A stretch of DNA of 64,000 nucleotides. It comes from an uncultured Clostridia bacterium (lineage in GTDB: Bacteria; Bacillota; Clostridia; Christensenellales; CAG-314). Location of the stretch: NCBI GenBank assembly GCA_934230325.1, contig CAKQEP010000004.1:49379-113378 (forward strand). The letters are read 5' to 3'. Every line of letters begins with the position of its first letter. Position 1 is the stretch's first letter. Below, piece by piece: positions 53,052-63,322 of this stretch. The notes under the pieces are model-generated. The model saw only the letters and a list, made by a program, of their open reading frames with translations, was not told where the DNA came from and made no database searches. The position numbers and the translations under genes were made by a program.

Positions 53052-54989
53052 ATGATAAACGTTACGTTACCTGACGGGAGTATAAAACAATTTGAGCAAA
53101 ACGTTGTCGCTTTGGACGTGGTAAAGGCGATAAGCGAAGGTCTTGCGCGCAACGCCGTTTGTGCGGAGATTGACGGCAGACTTTGCGATTTGAACGAAGT
53201 AATCGCTAACGACTGCGCTTTTAGGGTATACACGTTTAAAGACGAGCAAGGCAAAAACGTTTATAGACACACGACGAGTCATATTCTTGCGCAAGCGGTA
53301 AAAAATATTTATCCTACCGCAAAATTAGCGATAGGACCTGCGGTAAAAACGGGTTTTTATTACGATTTTGATTTTAAATCCCCGATAACGCAAGACGATT
53401 TTGCCGCGATAGAAACGGAAATGAAAAAAATAATCAAGGCGGATTTGCCTATAGTACGCAAGGTCGTCACCATTAGAGAAGCAAAAAAGATGTTTGCCGA
53501 CGAGCCTTATAAACTCGAACTTTTGCAGGACATAAAGGACAAGACTGTCAGCATATATGCACAAGGTGATTTTTATGATATGTGCAGAGGTCCTCACCTT
53601 TCGAGTACGGGCAAAGTAAAGGCGATTAAACTCACGAGTCTTGCCGGCGCATACTGGCGCGGTGATAGCAAAAACAAAATGTTATCGCGCATTTACGGAA
53701 CGTCTTTTGACAAAAAAGCCGACCTTGACGATTATCTTGTAAAGGTGGAAGAAGCAAAAAAACGCGACCACAACAAATTAGGCAGAGAACTAAATTTGTT
53801 TATGACCGACGAATTGATAGGGCAAGGATTGCCGCTTTTGATGCCAAAAGGCGCAAGAATAATCAAAACTTTGCAACGCTGGGTAGAGGACGAGGAAGAG
53901 CGTCGCGGTTATCAATACGTGCGCACGCCTTTTATGGCAAAGAGCGATTTGTACAAGACAAGCGGTCACTGGTATCACTACCTTGACGGAATGTTTGTTT
54001 TGGGCGATCCCGAAAAAAGCGATACGGAAGAAGTTTTGGCATTAAGACCGATGTCTTGTCCGTTTCAGTTTGAAATCTACAAAAACGGCGTAAAAAGTTA
54101 CAAAGATTTGCCTATCCGTTACAACGAAACCGCTCCGTTGTTCCGCAACGAAAACAGCGGCGAAATGCACGGACTTATTCGTGTGCGTCAATTTACGCTT
54201 GCCGACGGTCACATCGTATGTCGCCCCGACCAAATAGAAGAAGAATTTTTGGGCGTGTTTGACCTTATCCGCTATCTCAACACTACTCTCGGTATGGCTG
54301 ACGACGTAACGTACAGATTCAGTCGTTGGGACCCCGCAAACAAGGAAAAATATATAGATAATCCTGAAGCGTGGGAGCATAGCGAAACCAAAATGAAACA
54401 AATTCTCGACAAAGCGGGCATACCGTATTACGAGGCGAAAGGCGAAGCGGCTTTTTACGGTCCTAAACTCGACGTACAGAGCGTAAACGTATTTGGCAAA
54501 GAGGACACGCTGTTTACTATACAGATAGACTTTGAGTTGGCGCAGCGTTTTGATATGACTTACGTTGACGAAAACGGAAACAAACAATATCCGTTTATCA
54601 TTCACCGCAGCAGTATAGGTTGTTACGAGCGCACTTTGGCTATGCTTATAGAAAAGTATGCGGGCGCGTTTCCGACGTGGCTTGCGCCTGTTCAGGTAAA
54701 AGTGATAAGTTTGACCGACCGCACAAAACAAAACGCTCTCGACATCGCAAACCGTTTAAAAACAAAGGGAATTTATGCGGAAGCGGACGTACGCAACGAA
54801 AAAGTCGGCTTTAAAATAAGAGAAGCGCAACTCGATAAAGTGCCTTATATGCTTATTATCGGCGATAAGGAAGCGTCCGACGGCACGGTTGCGGTACGCA
54901 GTCGCAAAGACGGAGATATAGGAAGTATGTCTATCGACGAATTTGAAACAAAAATCCTCAAAGAAATAGCCGACAAAGTTCATGACTAA
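53052..54989 (+). CDS. thrS: Threonyl-tRNA synthetase
   Basis: 645 residues, normal length. An N-terminal TGS domain (MINVTLPDGSIKQFEQNVV) is followed by the editing domain (TTSHILAQAVKNIYP and a later YDMCRGPHLSSTG), the class II core (MSCPFQFEIYK, RNENSGEMHGLIRVRQF, HRSSIGCYERTLAMLIE) and the anticodon domain. It charges tRNA-Thr and is controlled by the T-box before it. GGAGG precedes the ATG. Confidence 0.97.
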   Translation: MINVTLPDGSIKQFEQNVVALDVVKAISEGLARNAVCAEIDGRLCDLNEVIANDCAFRVYTFKDEQGKNVYRHTTSHILAQAVKNIYPTAKLAIGPAVKTGFYYDFDFKSPITQDDFAAIETEMKKIIKADLPIVRKVVTIREAKKMFADEPYKLELLQDIKDKTVSIYAQGDFYDMCRGPHLSSTGKVKAIKLTSLAGAYWRGDSKNKMLSRIYGTSFDKKADLDDYLVKVEEAKKRDHNKLGRELNLFMTDELIGQGLPLLMPKGARIIKTLQRWVEDEEERRGYQYVRTPFMAKSDLYKTSGHWYHYLDGMFVLGDPEKSDTEEVLALRPMSCPFQFEIYKNGVKSYKDLPIRYNETAPLFRNENSGEMHGLIRVRQFTLADGHIVCRPDQIEEEFLGVFDLIRYLNTTLGMADDVTYRFSRWDPANKEKYIDNPEAWEHSETKMKQILDKAGIPYYEAKGEAAFYGPKLDVQSVNVFGKEDTLFTIQIDFELAQRFDMTYVDENGNKQYPFIIHRSSIGCYERTLAMLIEKYAGAFPTWLAPVQVKVISLTDRTKQNALDIANRLKTKGIYAEADVRNEKVGFKIREAQLDKVPYMLIIGDKEASDGTVAVRSRKDGDIGSMSIDEFETKILKEIADKVHD

Positions 54990-55017
54990 AAATTTTTAAA
55001 ATTTTTGATAAAAACGG

Positions 55018-55046
55018 TTGACAACGTCAGCCGTTTTTGTTATTAT
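55018..55046 (+). promoter_or_regulatory. Promoter for infC-rpmI-rplT
   Basis: TTGACA at 55018-55023, 17-base spacer, TATTAT at 55041-55046, followed by a leader of about 125 bases. Confidence 0.75.
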
Positions 55047-55052
55047 AGTTGA

Positions 55053-55165
55053 GCAGAAAAGCAGAGTCACTCTCACCTTGTCGGTTTTTTGTATCGAAAG
55101 GTCAAGCAATATACGTCATTTGACGCGTTTTGAGATGTGGACTTTTCTGTTCACATTTTTTTTTT
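55053..55165 (+). promoter_or_regulatory. infC leader with terminator just before the ribosome site
   Basis: The leader ends in a 7-bp hairpin (TGTGGAC, 55136-55142, with GTTCACA, 55149-55155) and ten T, and GGAGG follows at once. This is the arrangement of the L20-type leaders of Firmicutes, where ribosomal protein L20 promotes termination. The L20-binding fold itself was not modelled. Confidence 0.65.
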
Positions 55166-55179
55166 GGAGGTAAACGGCT

Positions 55180-55746
55180 ATTAAAGAACTTCAAACCAAC
55201 GAGCAGATAAGAGATAAGGAAGTGCGTCTTATCGGCGCAGACGGATCTCAACTCGGTATTTTTAGCGCATACAACGCTCAAAAGATTGCAGACGAAGCTC
55301 ATCTCGATTTAGTTAAAATTTCTCCTACGGCAAACCCGCCGGTGTGCAAAATAATGGATTACGGCAAGTATCGTTATGAGCAGACAAAAAAGGAGAAGGA
55401 AGCCAAAAAGAACCAAAAAATAGTGGAAATTAAGGAAATTCGTCTTTCTATGACCATAGACGAAGGCGACCTTAACACAAAAGCAAAAAATGCGGCAAAG
55501 TTTTTTAAAGACGGCAACAAGGTAAAAGTGTCTTTGCGACTTCGCGGACGTCAGATGGCGTACGTGAGCGAAGGTATCGCCGTGACGCTTAAATTTGCGG
55601 AGTCTTTGAGCGATTACGCCGTCATAGAAAAAAAGCCCGTTGCGGAGGGACGCTTTATTACGATGATTATGGCACCGATTACAAGCAAACAACCCGCCGT
55701 ATCGGCACAAAAAACAGCATCAAACGGAGGAAACAAAAATGCCTAA
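55180..55746 (+). CDS. infC: Translation initiation factor IF-3, AUU start
   Basis: 188 residues when started at the ATT at 55180. GGAGG lies 9 bases upstream, an in-frame TAA sits at 55171, and no ATG, GTG or TTG occurs before the GTG at 55222. The conserved start [20 protein letters not shown] needs the ATT. AUU initiation of infC is known in Escherichia coli, where it lets IF-3 repress its own synthesis. The middle and C-terminal domain ([19 protein letters not shown], then [14 protein letters not shown]) are intact. Confidence 0.93.
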   Translation: MKELQTNEQIRDKEVRLIGADGSQLGIFSAYNAQKIADEAHLDLVKISPTANPPVCKIMDYGKYRYEQTKKEKEAKKNQKIVEIKEIRLSMTIDEGDLNTKAKNAAKFFKDGNKVKVSLRLRGRQMAYVSEGIAVTLKFAESLSDYAVIEKKPVAEGRFITMIMAPITSKQPAVSAQKTASNGGNKNA

Positions 55747-55933
55747 ACAAAAAACACACAGTGGCGCGGCAAAAAGGTTCAGCGTCAAAAAGTCCGGCAA
55801 GGTCAAGAGATCTCAAATGGGCAAAAACCACATTCTGACCAAAAAAACGACCAAACGCACTCGTGGTTTGCGCGGTCCCGCTTATGTCGATAAAGCGCAG
55901 GAAAAGACAATCAAACTTATGTTGCCGTACTAA
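55739..55933 (+). CDS. rpmI: Ribosomal protein bL35
   Basis: 64 residues, starting [20 protein letters not shown] and with [17 protein letters not shown] further on, both typical of bL35. It overlaps the end of infC by 8 bases, and rplT follows after 20 bases. AGGAGG inside infC serves as the ribosome site. Confidence 0.97.
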   Translation: MPKQKTHSGAAKRFSVKKSGKVKRSQMGKNHILTKKTTKRTRGLRGPAYVDKAQEKTIKLMLPY

Positions 55934-55953
55934 TACTGGAGAGGTGAAGATTT

Positions 55954-56307
55954 ATGAGAATTAAACGTGGCGTAAACGCCGTTAAAAAACGCAGAAAAAT
56001 ATTGAAACTTGCCAAAGGTTACTTTGGTTGCAAAAGCAAAAACTACCGTATCGCGCGTGAAGCGGTAATGAAGTCCGGCAATTATGCTTATATCGGACGC
56101 CGCCTCAAAAAGAGAGATTTCCGCAATCTTTGGATTGCTCGTATCAACGCTGCAGCGAGAGCAAACGGCTTGTCTTACAGCAAACTTATGCACGGTCTTA
56201 AAGTTGCAAAAATTGATTTAAACCGCAAAGTTTTGGCTGATATCGCAGTAAACGACAGCAAAGCGTTTGCAAAATTAGCAGAAACTGCCAAAGCCAACCT
56301 CAACTAA
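55954..56307 (+). CDS. rplT: Ribosomal protein bL20
   Basis: 117 residues. The N-terminus [21 protein letters not shown] and the segment [21 protein letters not shown] identify it. bL20 is an early 50S assembly protein and in Firmicutes also represses this operon through its leader. GAGAGG precedes the ATG. Confidence 0.97.
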   Translation: MRIKRGVNAVKKRRKILKLAKGYFGCKSKNYRIAREAVMKSGNYAYIGRRLKKRDFRNLWIARINAAARANGLSYSKLMHGLKVAKIDLNRKVLADIAVNDSKAFAKLAETAKANLN

Positions 56308-56539
56308 CGACTTCAGGGTTAATCGTCACAACCAAAAACCTTTTGATTTGCTTTTTGCCGATTTGTTTATCGGTGTAAAACTTGTTTAAAGGTTGCATAT
56401 CGTTTTTGCGATATTTTCGACGAGATAATTAAACGTAAACGACCGACGACGCGCTATCGGTCATGTCTAACGAAGTTTAACGCATAATTAGCCGTCAGAA
56501 ACCCCGCAAAAATAAATAGTATGACGATTGTTAACCCTT
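56308..56539 (+). other. Structured 3' region after rplT
   Basis: No reading frame is supported. Three short perfect hairpins lie in a row: CCGAT/ATCGG (56358-56373), ATATCG/CGATAT (56397-56414) and GACCGA/TCGGTC (56441-56462), none with a proper U-run. They precede the true terminator at 56540. Confidence 0.4.
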
Positions 56540-56574
56540 GCCTTCAATTTTTTGTTGAAGGCTTTTGTTTTTTT
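56540..56574 (+). terminator. Terminator of infC-rpmI-rplT, abutting the next start codon
   Basis: GCCTTCAA (56540-56547), 7-base loop, TTGAAGGC (56555-56562), then TTTTGTTTTTTT, whose last base is directly followed by the ATG of the methyltransferase. Confidence 0.85.
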
Positions 56575-57333
56575 ATGATAACGAGCGCAACAAACATCAA
56601 CATCACGCAAGCGAAAAAACTTCTGCAAAAAAAATACCGTGACGAATACGGACTTTTTCTCATAGAAGGGGCAAAACTTGCAAAAGAGGCATTAGATAAA
56701 AACGTCGATATAAAATATTTTATTTTGGACGTTGCCGCTAACGAGTCTTGCGCGTCTTTAGCAAACGAAAGCGGTATGCCTGTTTTTTCGGTGCAGAGCA
56801 ACGTGTTTAAATCCCTTACGGATTCCGTAACCCCGCAAGGTATAATTGCTGTTGCCGCAAAACCCGAAACGACGTTGCGTTCACCAAAAGGCAAATGTCT
56901 TATTTTGGAAAAATTGCAAGATCCTACTAACGTAGGCGCAATATTGCGTACCGCAGCCGCGACGGGGTACAACGAAGCCTATTTAATCGACTGCGCAGAC
57001 GCTTTTTCCCCAAAGAGCATCAGATGCGGTATGTCGTCGCAATTTTGTCTTGATATTTTTGAGGGCGATTTTGAAGAAATTTTTGACGCGGTGAGCAAAA
57101 CTTGCGCCGTAGTGTGCGCCGATATGGACGGCAAAGATATTTTTGACGAAAACACAAAAATTCCCGCAAAGCACGCGCTTCTTTTGGGAAGCGAAGGTAA
57201 AGGCGTTTCTGCCGCCGCAAAACAAAAAAGCGATTTTACGGTTAGTATTCCTATGCAAAACAAAATGGAATCGCTCAACGTTTCCGTCAGCGCGGGTATA
57301 CTGATGTACGTATTAACAAACAAGTGCAAATAA
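56575..57333 (+). CDS. SpoU/TrmH-family RNA 2'-O-methyltransferase
   Basis: 252 residues from the ATG at 56575. The N-terminal substrate domain (KKLLQKKYRDEYGLFLIEGAK) and the SPOUT knot with LEKLQDPTNVGAILRTAAATG, LLLGSEGKGVS and IPMQNKMESLNVSVSAGILMY are clear. Enzymes of this kind methylate ribose in rRNA or tRNA; the site is unknown. There is no ribosome site: the U-run of a terminator ends at the ATG, so readthrough or an unseen promoter must supply the message. The frame continues 18 codons upstream through the hairpin, which is unlikely to be coding. Confidence 0.88.
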   Translation: MITSATNINITQAKKLLQKKYRDEYGLFLIEGAKLAKEALDKNVDIKYFILDVAANESCASLANESGMPVFSVQSNVFKSLTDSVTPQGIIAVAAKPETTLRSPKGKCLILEKLQDPTNVGAILRTAAATGYNEAYLIDCADAFSPKSIRCGMSSQFCLDIFEGDFEEIFDAVSKTCAVVCADMDGKDIFDENTKIPAKHALLLGSEGKGVSAAAKQKSDFTVSIPMQNKMESLNVSVSAGILMYVLTNKCK

Positions 57334-57346
57334 TTTGGAGGTAATT

Positions 57347-58084
57347 ATGTCCGGTCATAGCAAGTGGGCAAATATTAAAAGAAAAAAAGAAAAAACCGAC
57401 GCCGTAAAAGGCAACGTTTTTACTAAAATAGGCAGAGAAATCGCAGTAGCCGTCAAAGCCGGCGGAAGCGATCCCAACAACAACAGCAAGCTTTACGACG
57501 TCATAGCAAAAGCCAAAGCAAACAATATGCCCAACGACAACATTATGCGCAGTATCAAAAAGGCGGCGGGCGAGTTGGGTAACATAAATTACGAAAAACT
57601 CGTTTACGAAGGCTACGGCATTGGCGGTAGCGCAGTGATTGTGGAGTGCTTGACGGACAACAACAACCGTACGGCGGGCGATATTCGCAGTTATTTTGCA
57701 AAATGCGGCGGAAGTCTCGGTACTACCAACTGCGTATCTTTTATGTTTGACAAAAAAGGCGTAATAGCGTGCGAAAAGCCCGATAATATGACGGAAGACG
57801 ATATTTTTGAAGCGGCTTTGGACGCAGGTGCGGACGATGTTTTGGTAGAAGAAGAAACAGTCGTGGTTTATACCGCTCCCAACGATTTGGACGCGGTAAA
57901 AGACGGGCTTGTTTCCAAAGGTCTTACCATTATGAGCGCAGAAGTCGAGTGGTTGCCGCAAAACACGGTCACGTTAAACGACGAGCAACTTGCAAAATTC
58001 AACAAAATGCTCGATTTGTTTGACGATAACGACGACGTACAAAACGTTTATCACAACGTCAGCATGCCTGACGACGAGGAGTAG
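57347..58084 (+). CDS. yebC: YebC/PmpR-family protein
   Basis: 245 residues from the ATG at 57347 with GGAGG upstream. The start SGHSKWANIKRKKEKTDAVKG, then KAKANNMPNDNIMRSIKKA and YEGYGIGGSAVIVECLTDN, are hallmarks. Family members act as transcription regulators or, as shown recently for some, relieve stalling at proline-rich stretches. It heads the ruv-queA-tgt operon, a very common order. Confidence 0.95.
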   Translation: MSGHSKWANIKRKKEKTDAVKGNVFTKIGREIAVAVKAGGSDPNNNSKLYDVIAKAKANNMPNDNIMRSIKKAAGELGNINYEKLVYEGYGIGGSAVIVECLTDNNNRTAGDIRSYFAKCGGSLGTTNCVSFMFDKKGVIACEKPDNMTEDDIFEAALDAGADDVLVEEETVVVYTAPNDLDAVKDGLVSKGLTIMSAEVEWLPQNTVTLNDEQLAKFNKMLDLFDDNDDVQNVYHNVSMPDDEE

Positions 58085-58088
58085 TCCG

Positions 58089-58580
58089 TTGCGTATTCTC
58101 GGGATTGATCCCGGCCTTGCTACTATAGGCTACGGCGTGATAGAAACAAACGGATGTCACGTCAAGGTTGTAGACTACGGCGTAATCACCACTCCTAAAG
58201 ACGAAAATACTGCCGTTCGCCTTGCAATGATTGACGAGGCGGCGGAGGCTCTTATCAAAAAATTCAATCCCGACGTCGTTGCGATGGAGGAATTGTTTTT
58301 TAATACAAACGTCACGACAGGTATCAAAGTGGCTATGGCAAGAGGCGTTTTGCTTGTAGCGGCGGTCAAACACTGCGGCGAATTGTACGAGTATACGCCT
58401 TTGCAAATCAAACAAGCGATGGTCGGGTACGGCAGAGCGGACAAAAAGCAAGTTCAGGAAATGGTAAAAGTTTATCTTAAGTTGGAACAAATACCAAAAC
58501 CTGACGACGCCGCCGACGCGCTTGCAGTAGCCCTGACTCATGCCCAAACGGGAAAACTTGCGGACAACTTCCGCATTTGA
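58089..58580 (+). CDS. ruvC: Holliday junction resolvase RuvC, TTG start
   Basis: 163 residues. TTG at 58089 follows GAGGAG by 7 bases and gives the usual start MRILGIDPGLATIGYG. Catalytic acids are visible in GIDPG, AMEELFF and PDDAADALAVALTHA. RuvC cuts Holliday junctions with the RuvAB motor coded next. Confidence 0.93.
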   Translation: MRILGIDPGLATIGYGVIETNGCHVKVVDYGVITTPKDENTAVRLAMIDEAAEALIKKFNPDVVAMEELFFNTNVTTGIKVAMARGVLLVAAVKHCGELYEYTPLQIKQAMVGYGRADKKQVQEMVKVYLKLEQIPKPDDAADALAVALTHAQTGKLADNFRI

Positions 58581-58590
58581 CAAAGAAAAT

Positions 58591-59178
58591 ATGATTAGTT
58601 TTATTTGCGGAGAAATTGCCGATATAGTAGATAATACCGTCGTTATAAACAACAACGGTATGGGTTTTGAGTTGACGGTAAGCAACCTTACTTTGATAGG
58701 TTTAAAAATCGGAGAAAAAACGCAACTTTTTACCTATATGCAGGTGCGCGAGGACGATATATCGCTTTTTGGTTTTACTACGACGCGTGAAAGGGATATG
58801 TTTTTAAAACTTACTTCCGTTGCGGGGGTAGGACCTAAAGTTGCGCTCACCGTGCTGTCTTCTTACAACCTTGACGACCTTGCTCTCAATATTTTGGAGG
58901 GCAACGCCGCCGCTTTGACGCGGGTAAAAGGTTTAGGCAAAAAAACTGCAGAACGCATTATTTTGGAGTTGAAAGAAAAAATTTCTCCGTTTGAAATAGT
59001 TTCTAATCGTCCGACAAAGCCGCAGGCAAGCCAAATGACGACGGAGGGAGAACAAGCGGTAGATTTGCTTGTTTCTCTCGGACTCAAACGTGAGGAAGCG
59101 CAACAAAAAGTTCTCAAATGCATAGCCGACGGTAATGAGTCGTGCGAGCAGATACTTGCAAACGCTCTCAGGAGTTGA
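58591..59178 (+). CDS. ruvA: Holliday junction helicase subunit RuvA
   Basis: 195 residues from the ATG at 58591. The OB-fold start [15 protein letters not shown] and [19 protein letters not shown] lead to helix-hairpin-helix motifs ([19 protein letters not shown], then [19 protein letters not shown]) and a C-terminal RuvB-binding domain. It binds the four-way junction as a tetramer. The ribosome site is weak. Confidence 0.95.
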   Translation: MISFICGEIADIVDNTVVINNNGMGFELTVSNLTLIGLKIGEKTQLFTYMQVREDDISLFGFTTTRERDMFLKLTSVAGVGPKVALTVLSSYNLDDLALNILEGNAAALTRVKGLGKKTAERIILELKEKISPFEIVSNRPTKPQASQMTTEGEQAVDLLVSLGLKREEAQQKVLKCIADGNESCEQILANALRS

Positions 59179-59182
59179 CATT

Positions 59183-60227
59183 ATGCAAAACGATTTAATA
59201 AAAAGCACGCTTGAAGATACGATAGAAGAAGCGGAAGAAAATATTCTTCGTCCGACGCGTCTTGTCAACTATATCGGGCAGGAAGAAGTAAAGAGCAACC
59301 TTAATATATATATAGAAGCGGCAAAAACCAGAGGAGACAGTCTTGACCACGTGTTGTTGTACGGTCCACCGGGATTAGGTAAAACGACTTTGGCGCATAT
59401 TATTGCCAACGAGTTGGGCAGCAACATCACGGTAACCAGCGGTCCCGCAATAGACAGGGCTGCGGATCTTGCGGCAATTCTTACAAATCTCAACACCAAC
59501 GACGTATTGTTTATAGACGAAATTCATCGTCTTAATCGTCAAGTGGAAGAAATTTTGTATCCAGCGATGGAAGATTTTTGTCTTGATTTTATCGTGGGCA
59601 AAGGTCCGAGCGCAAAAAGTTTGCGGTTGCCATTAAAGCATTTTACGCTTGTAGGCGCAACGACAAAAGCGGGCAATCTTTCCGCTCCTTTACGCGACAG
59701 ATTCGGCGTGCATGCTCGATTAGAAATTTATACTCCGCAACAACTTAAAACAATCATTACAAACAGCGCAAACGTTTTGCAAGCGCACATTACGCCGGAA
59801 GCGAGCCTTATCATATCGCAACGCAGTCGCGGCACTCCGAGAATAGCAAACCGCTTGTTAAAGCGTGTTCGTGATTTTGCGCAAGTCAAAAACGGTGGCA
59901 AAATAGACGCGGACGTCACGGAATTTGCGCTTAACGCAATGGGCGTTGACAATCTCGGGCTTGACAAAACGGACAAAAACGTCATATTGTCTATGATTGA
60001 CAAATTTGGCGGCAGACCTGTCGGACTTGACACGATAGCCGCAAGCACGGGCGAGGACGCAACGACTATAGAAGACGTATACGAGCCGTATCTTTTGCAA
60101 ATCGGTTTTATTGCGCGCACGCCGAGAGGGCGCGTAGCGTTGCCTGCGGCGTATGAGCATTACGGCAGAAAAGTTTCCGCCAACGCTTACCAACAAATAG
60201 ATTTATTAGACAAGGACTTTTTACAAA

Positions 60228-60247
<20 letters not shown>
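59183..60247 (+). CDS. ruvB: Holliday junction branch migration ATPase RuvB
   Basis: 354 residues from the ATG at 59183 with AGGAG upstream. Motifs: [19 protein letters not shown], Walker [16 protein letters not shown], Walker [15 protein letters not shown], sensor [18 protein letters not shown], and [18 protein letters not shown] in the winged helix. It overlaps queA by 20 bases. Confidence 0.97.
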
Positions 60248-62464
<2,217 letters not shown>

Positions 62465-62493
62465 TTGATTATTTACAAAATAATTGATATAAT
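62465..62493 (+). promoter_or_regulatory. Promoter for yajC
   Basis: TTGATT at 62465-62470, 17-base spacer, TATAAT at 62488-62493. Confidence 0.65.
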
Positions 62494-62533
62494 CATGTTA
62501 CAATAAAAATAAAAAACAAGGAGATAGACAAAA

Positions 62534-62914
62534 ATGTTTAATATGCTCAACAATACGCTAATGTTTTTTGAGGGCGAAAACACAAACAAAAGCACGATTC
62601 CGCAATGGCTCATTTACGTCATACTCGGCGCGCTCGTCGTATTTATGATAGTGACAAGCCTTCTTCAACGCAGAAAGCAAAAGAAACAGGCAGAACAAAT
62701 GACCAACAATCTCAAAATCGGTGCAACGATAACCACCATCGGCGGTATCGTCGGTACGCTTATTCGCATGGACGAAGAACAAGGTTGCTACTATATCGAA
62801 ACGGGTATCGACGACAATAAACACGTTTTAAAGATAGTTAAAAACGCAATTTATTCCGTTCACTCTCAAACGCCTTCCGAAGAAGTGGAAGAAGTCACCA
62901 ACGAAATCAAGTAG
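62534..62914 (+). CDS. yajC: Preprotein translocase subunit YajC
   Basis: 126 residues with one membrane segment (PQWLIYVILGALVVFMIVTS) followed by the YajC core: LLQRRKQKKQAEQM, LKIGATITTIGGIVGTLIRM, then YYIETG. YajC associates with SecDF, whose genes often follow but are not here. AAGGAGA precedes the ATG. The queA-tgt-yajC order is common. Confidence 0.93.
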   Translation: MFNMLNNTLMFFEGENTNKSTIPQWLIYVILGALVVFMIVTSLLQRRKQKKQAEQMTNNLKIGATITTIGGIVGTLIRMDEEQGCYYIETGIDDNKHVLKIVKNAIYSVHSQTPSEEVEEVTNEIK

Positions 62915-62938
62915 TGTTTTAATCAATCTTTCCTTTAC

Positions 62939-62971
62939 AAAAGGCAGTACGCTGACGTACTGCCTTTTGTC
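62939..62971 (+). terminator. Terminator after yajC
   Basis: A perfect 13-bp stem (62939-62951 with 62956-62968) and CTGA loop, ending in TTTTG. Confidence 0.88.
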
Positions 62972-63064
62972 TTTGCGGTATTTTTTAGTATCAAGTTTAT
63001 ATATGGAATTTTTTAATGTATATGTTGGACATGTGTAGATTTTTTCGTGTTATGGAAATATTGC

Positions 63065-63074
63065 GGGGGGGGGG
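63065..63074 (+). repeat. Homopolymeric G10 tract
   Basis: Ten consecutive G, the only such run noticed in the window. It is about 45 bases upstream of the -35 box of the lipoprotein promoter. Confidence 0.9.
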
Positions 63075-63118
63075 TAGTATTATTCTGTTATTTGTATGAA
63101 ATTATTTATTATAATTTG

Positions 63119-63147
63119 TTGACAAGTGGATTTTTTAGTATTATAAT
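63119..63147 (+). promoter_or_regulatory. Perfect consensus promoter of the repeat lipoprotein
   Basis: TTGACA at 63119-63124, exactly 17 bases, TATAAT at 63142-63147. Confidence 0.8.
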
Positions 63148-63322
63148 CGTATATAGAAATTTGTATATTGTATAATTTTGTCGTAATTTTACGACTGTGT
63201 TAACAGTATCATATTTATGCGTATGCGTCTTACGACGCTTGTCGATGAGCGTATACCGCGCAACTTTAGATGTTTATCGGGGGCAACTCCGCTAAATAAA
63301 TTTTTAACAAGGAGATCTCAAC

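Larger units (their letters stand above)
62972..63322 (+). other. Regulatory region before the repeat lipoprotein, with a 10-G tract
   Basis: About 350 bases with no reading frame. A run of ten G (63065-63074) stands in AT-rich sequence. A consensus promoter follows at 63119. The leader of about 170 bases contains several possible stems: GTCGTA/TACGAC, GCGTC-TTAC-GACGC competing with CGAC-GCTT-GTCG, and CGGGG-GCAA-CTCCG with a GNRA loop enclosed by TTTAG and CTAAA. Confidence 0.55.

Noticed and set aside
55222..55746. GTG start for infC
   Set aside because: It would remove the conserved NEQIRDKE start of IF-3 and has no ribosome site; ATT at 55180 fits better.
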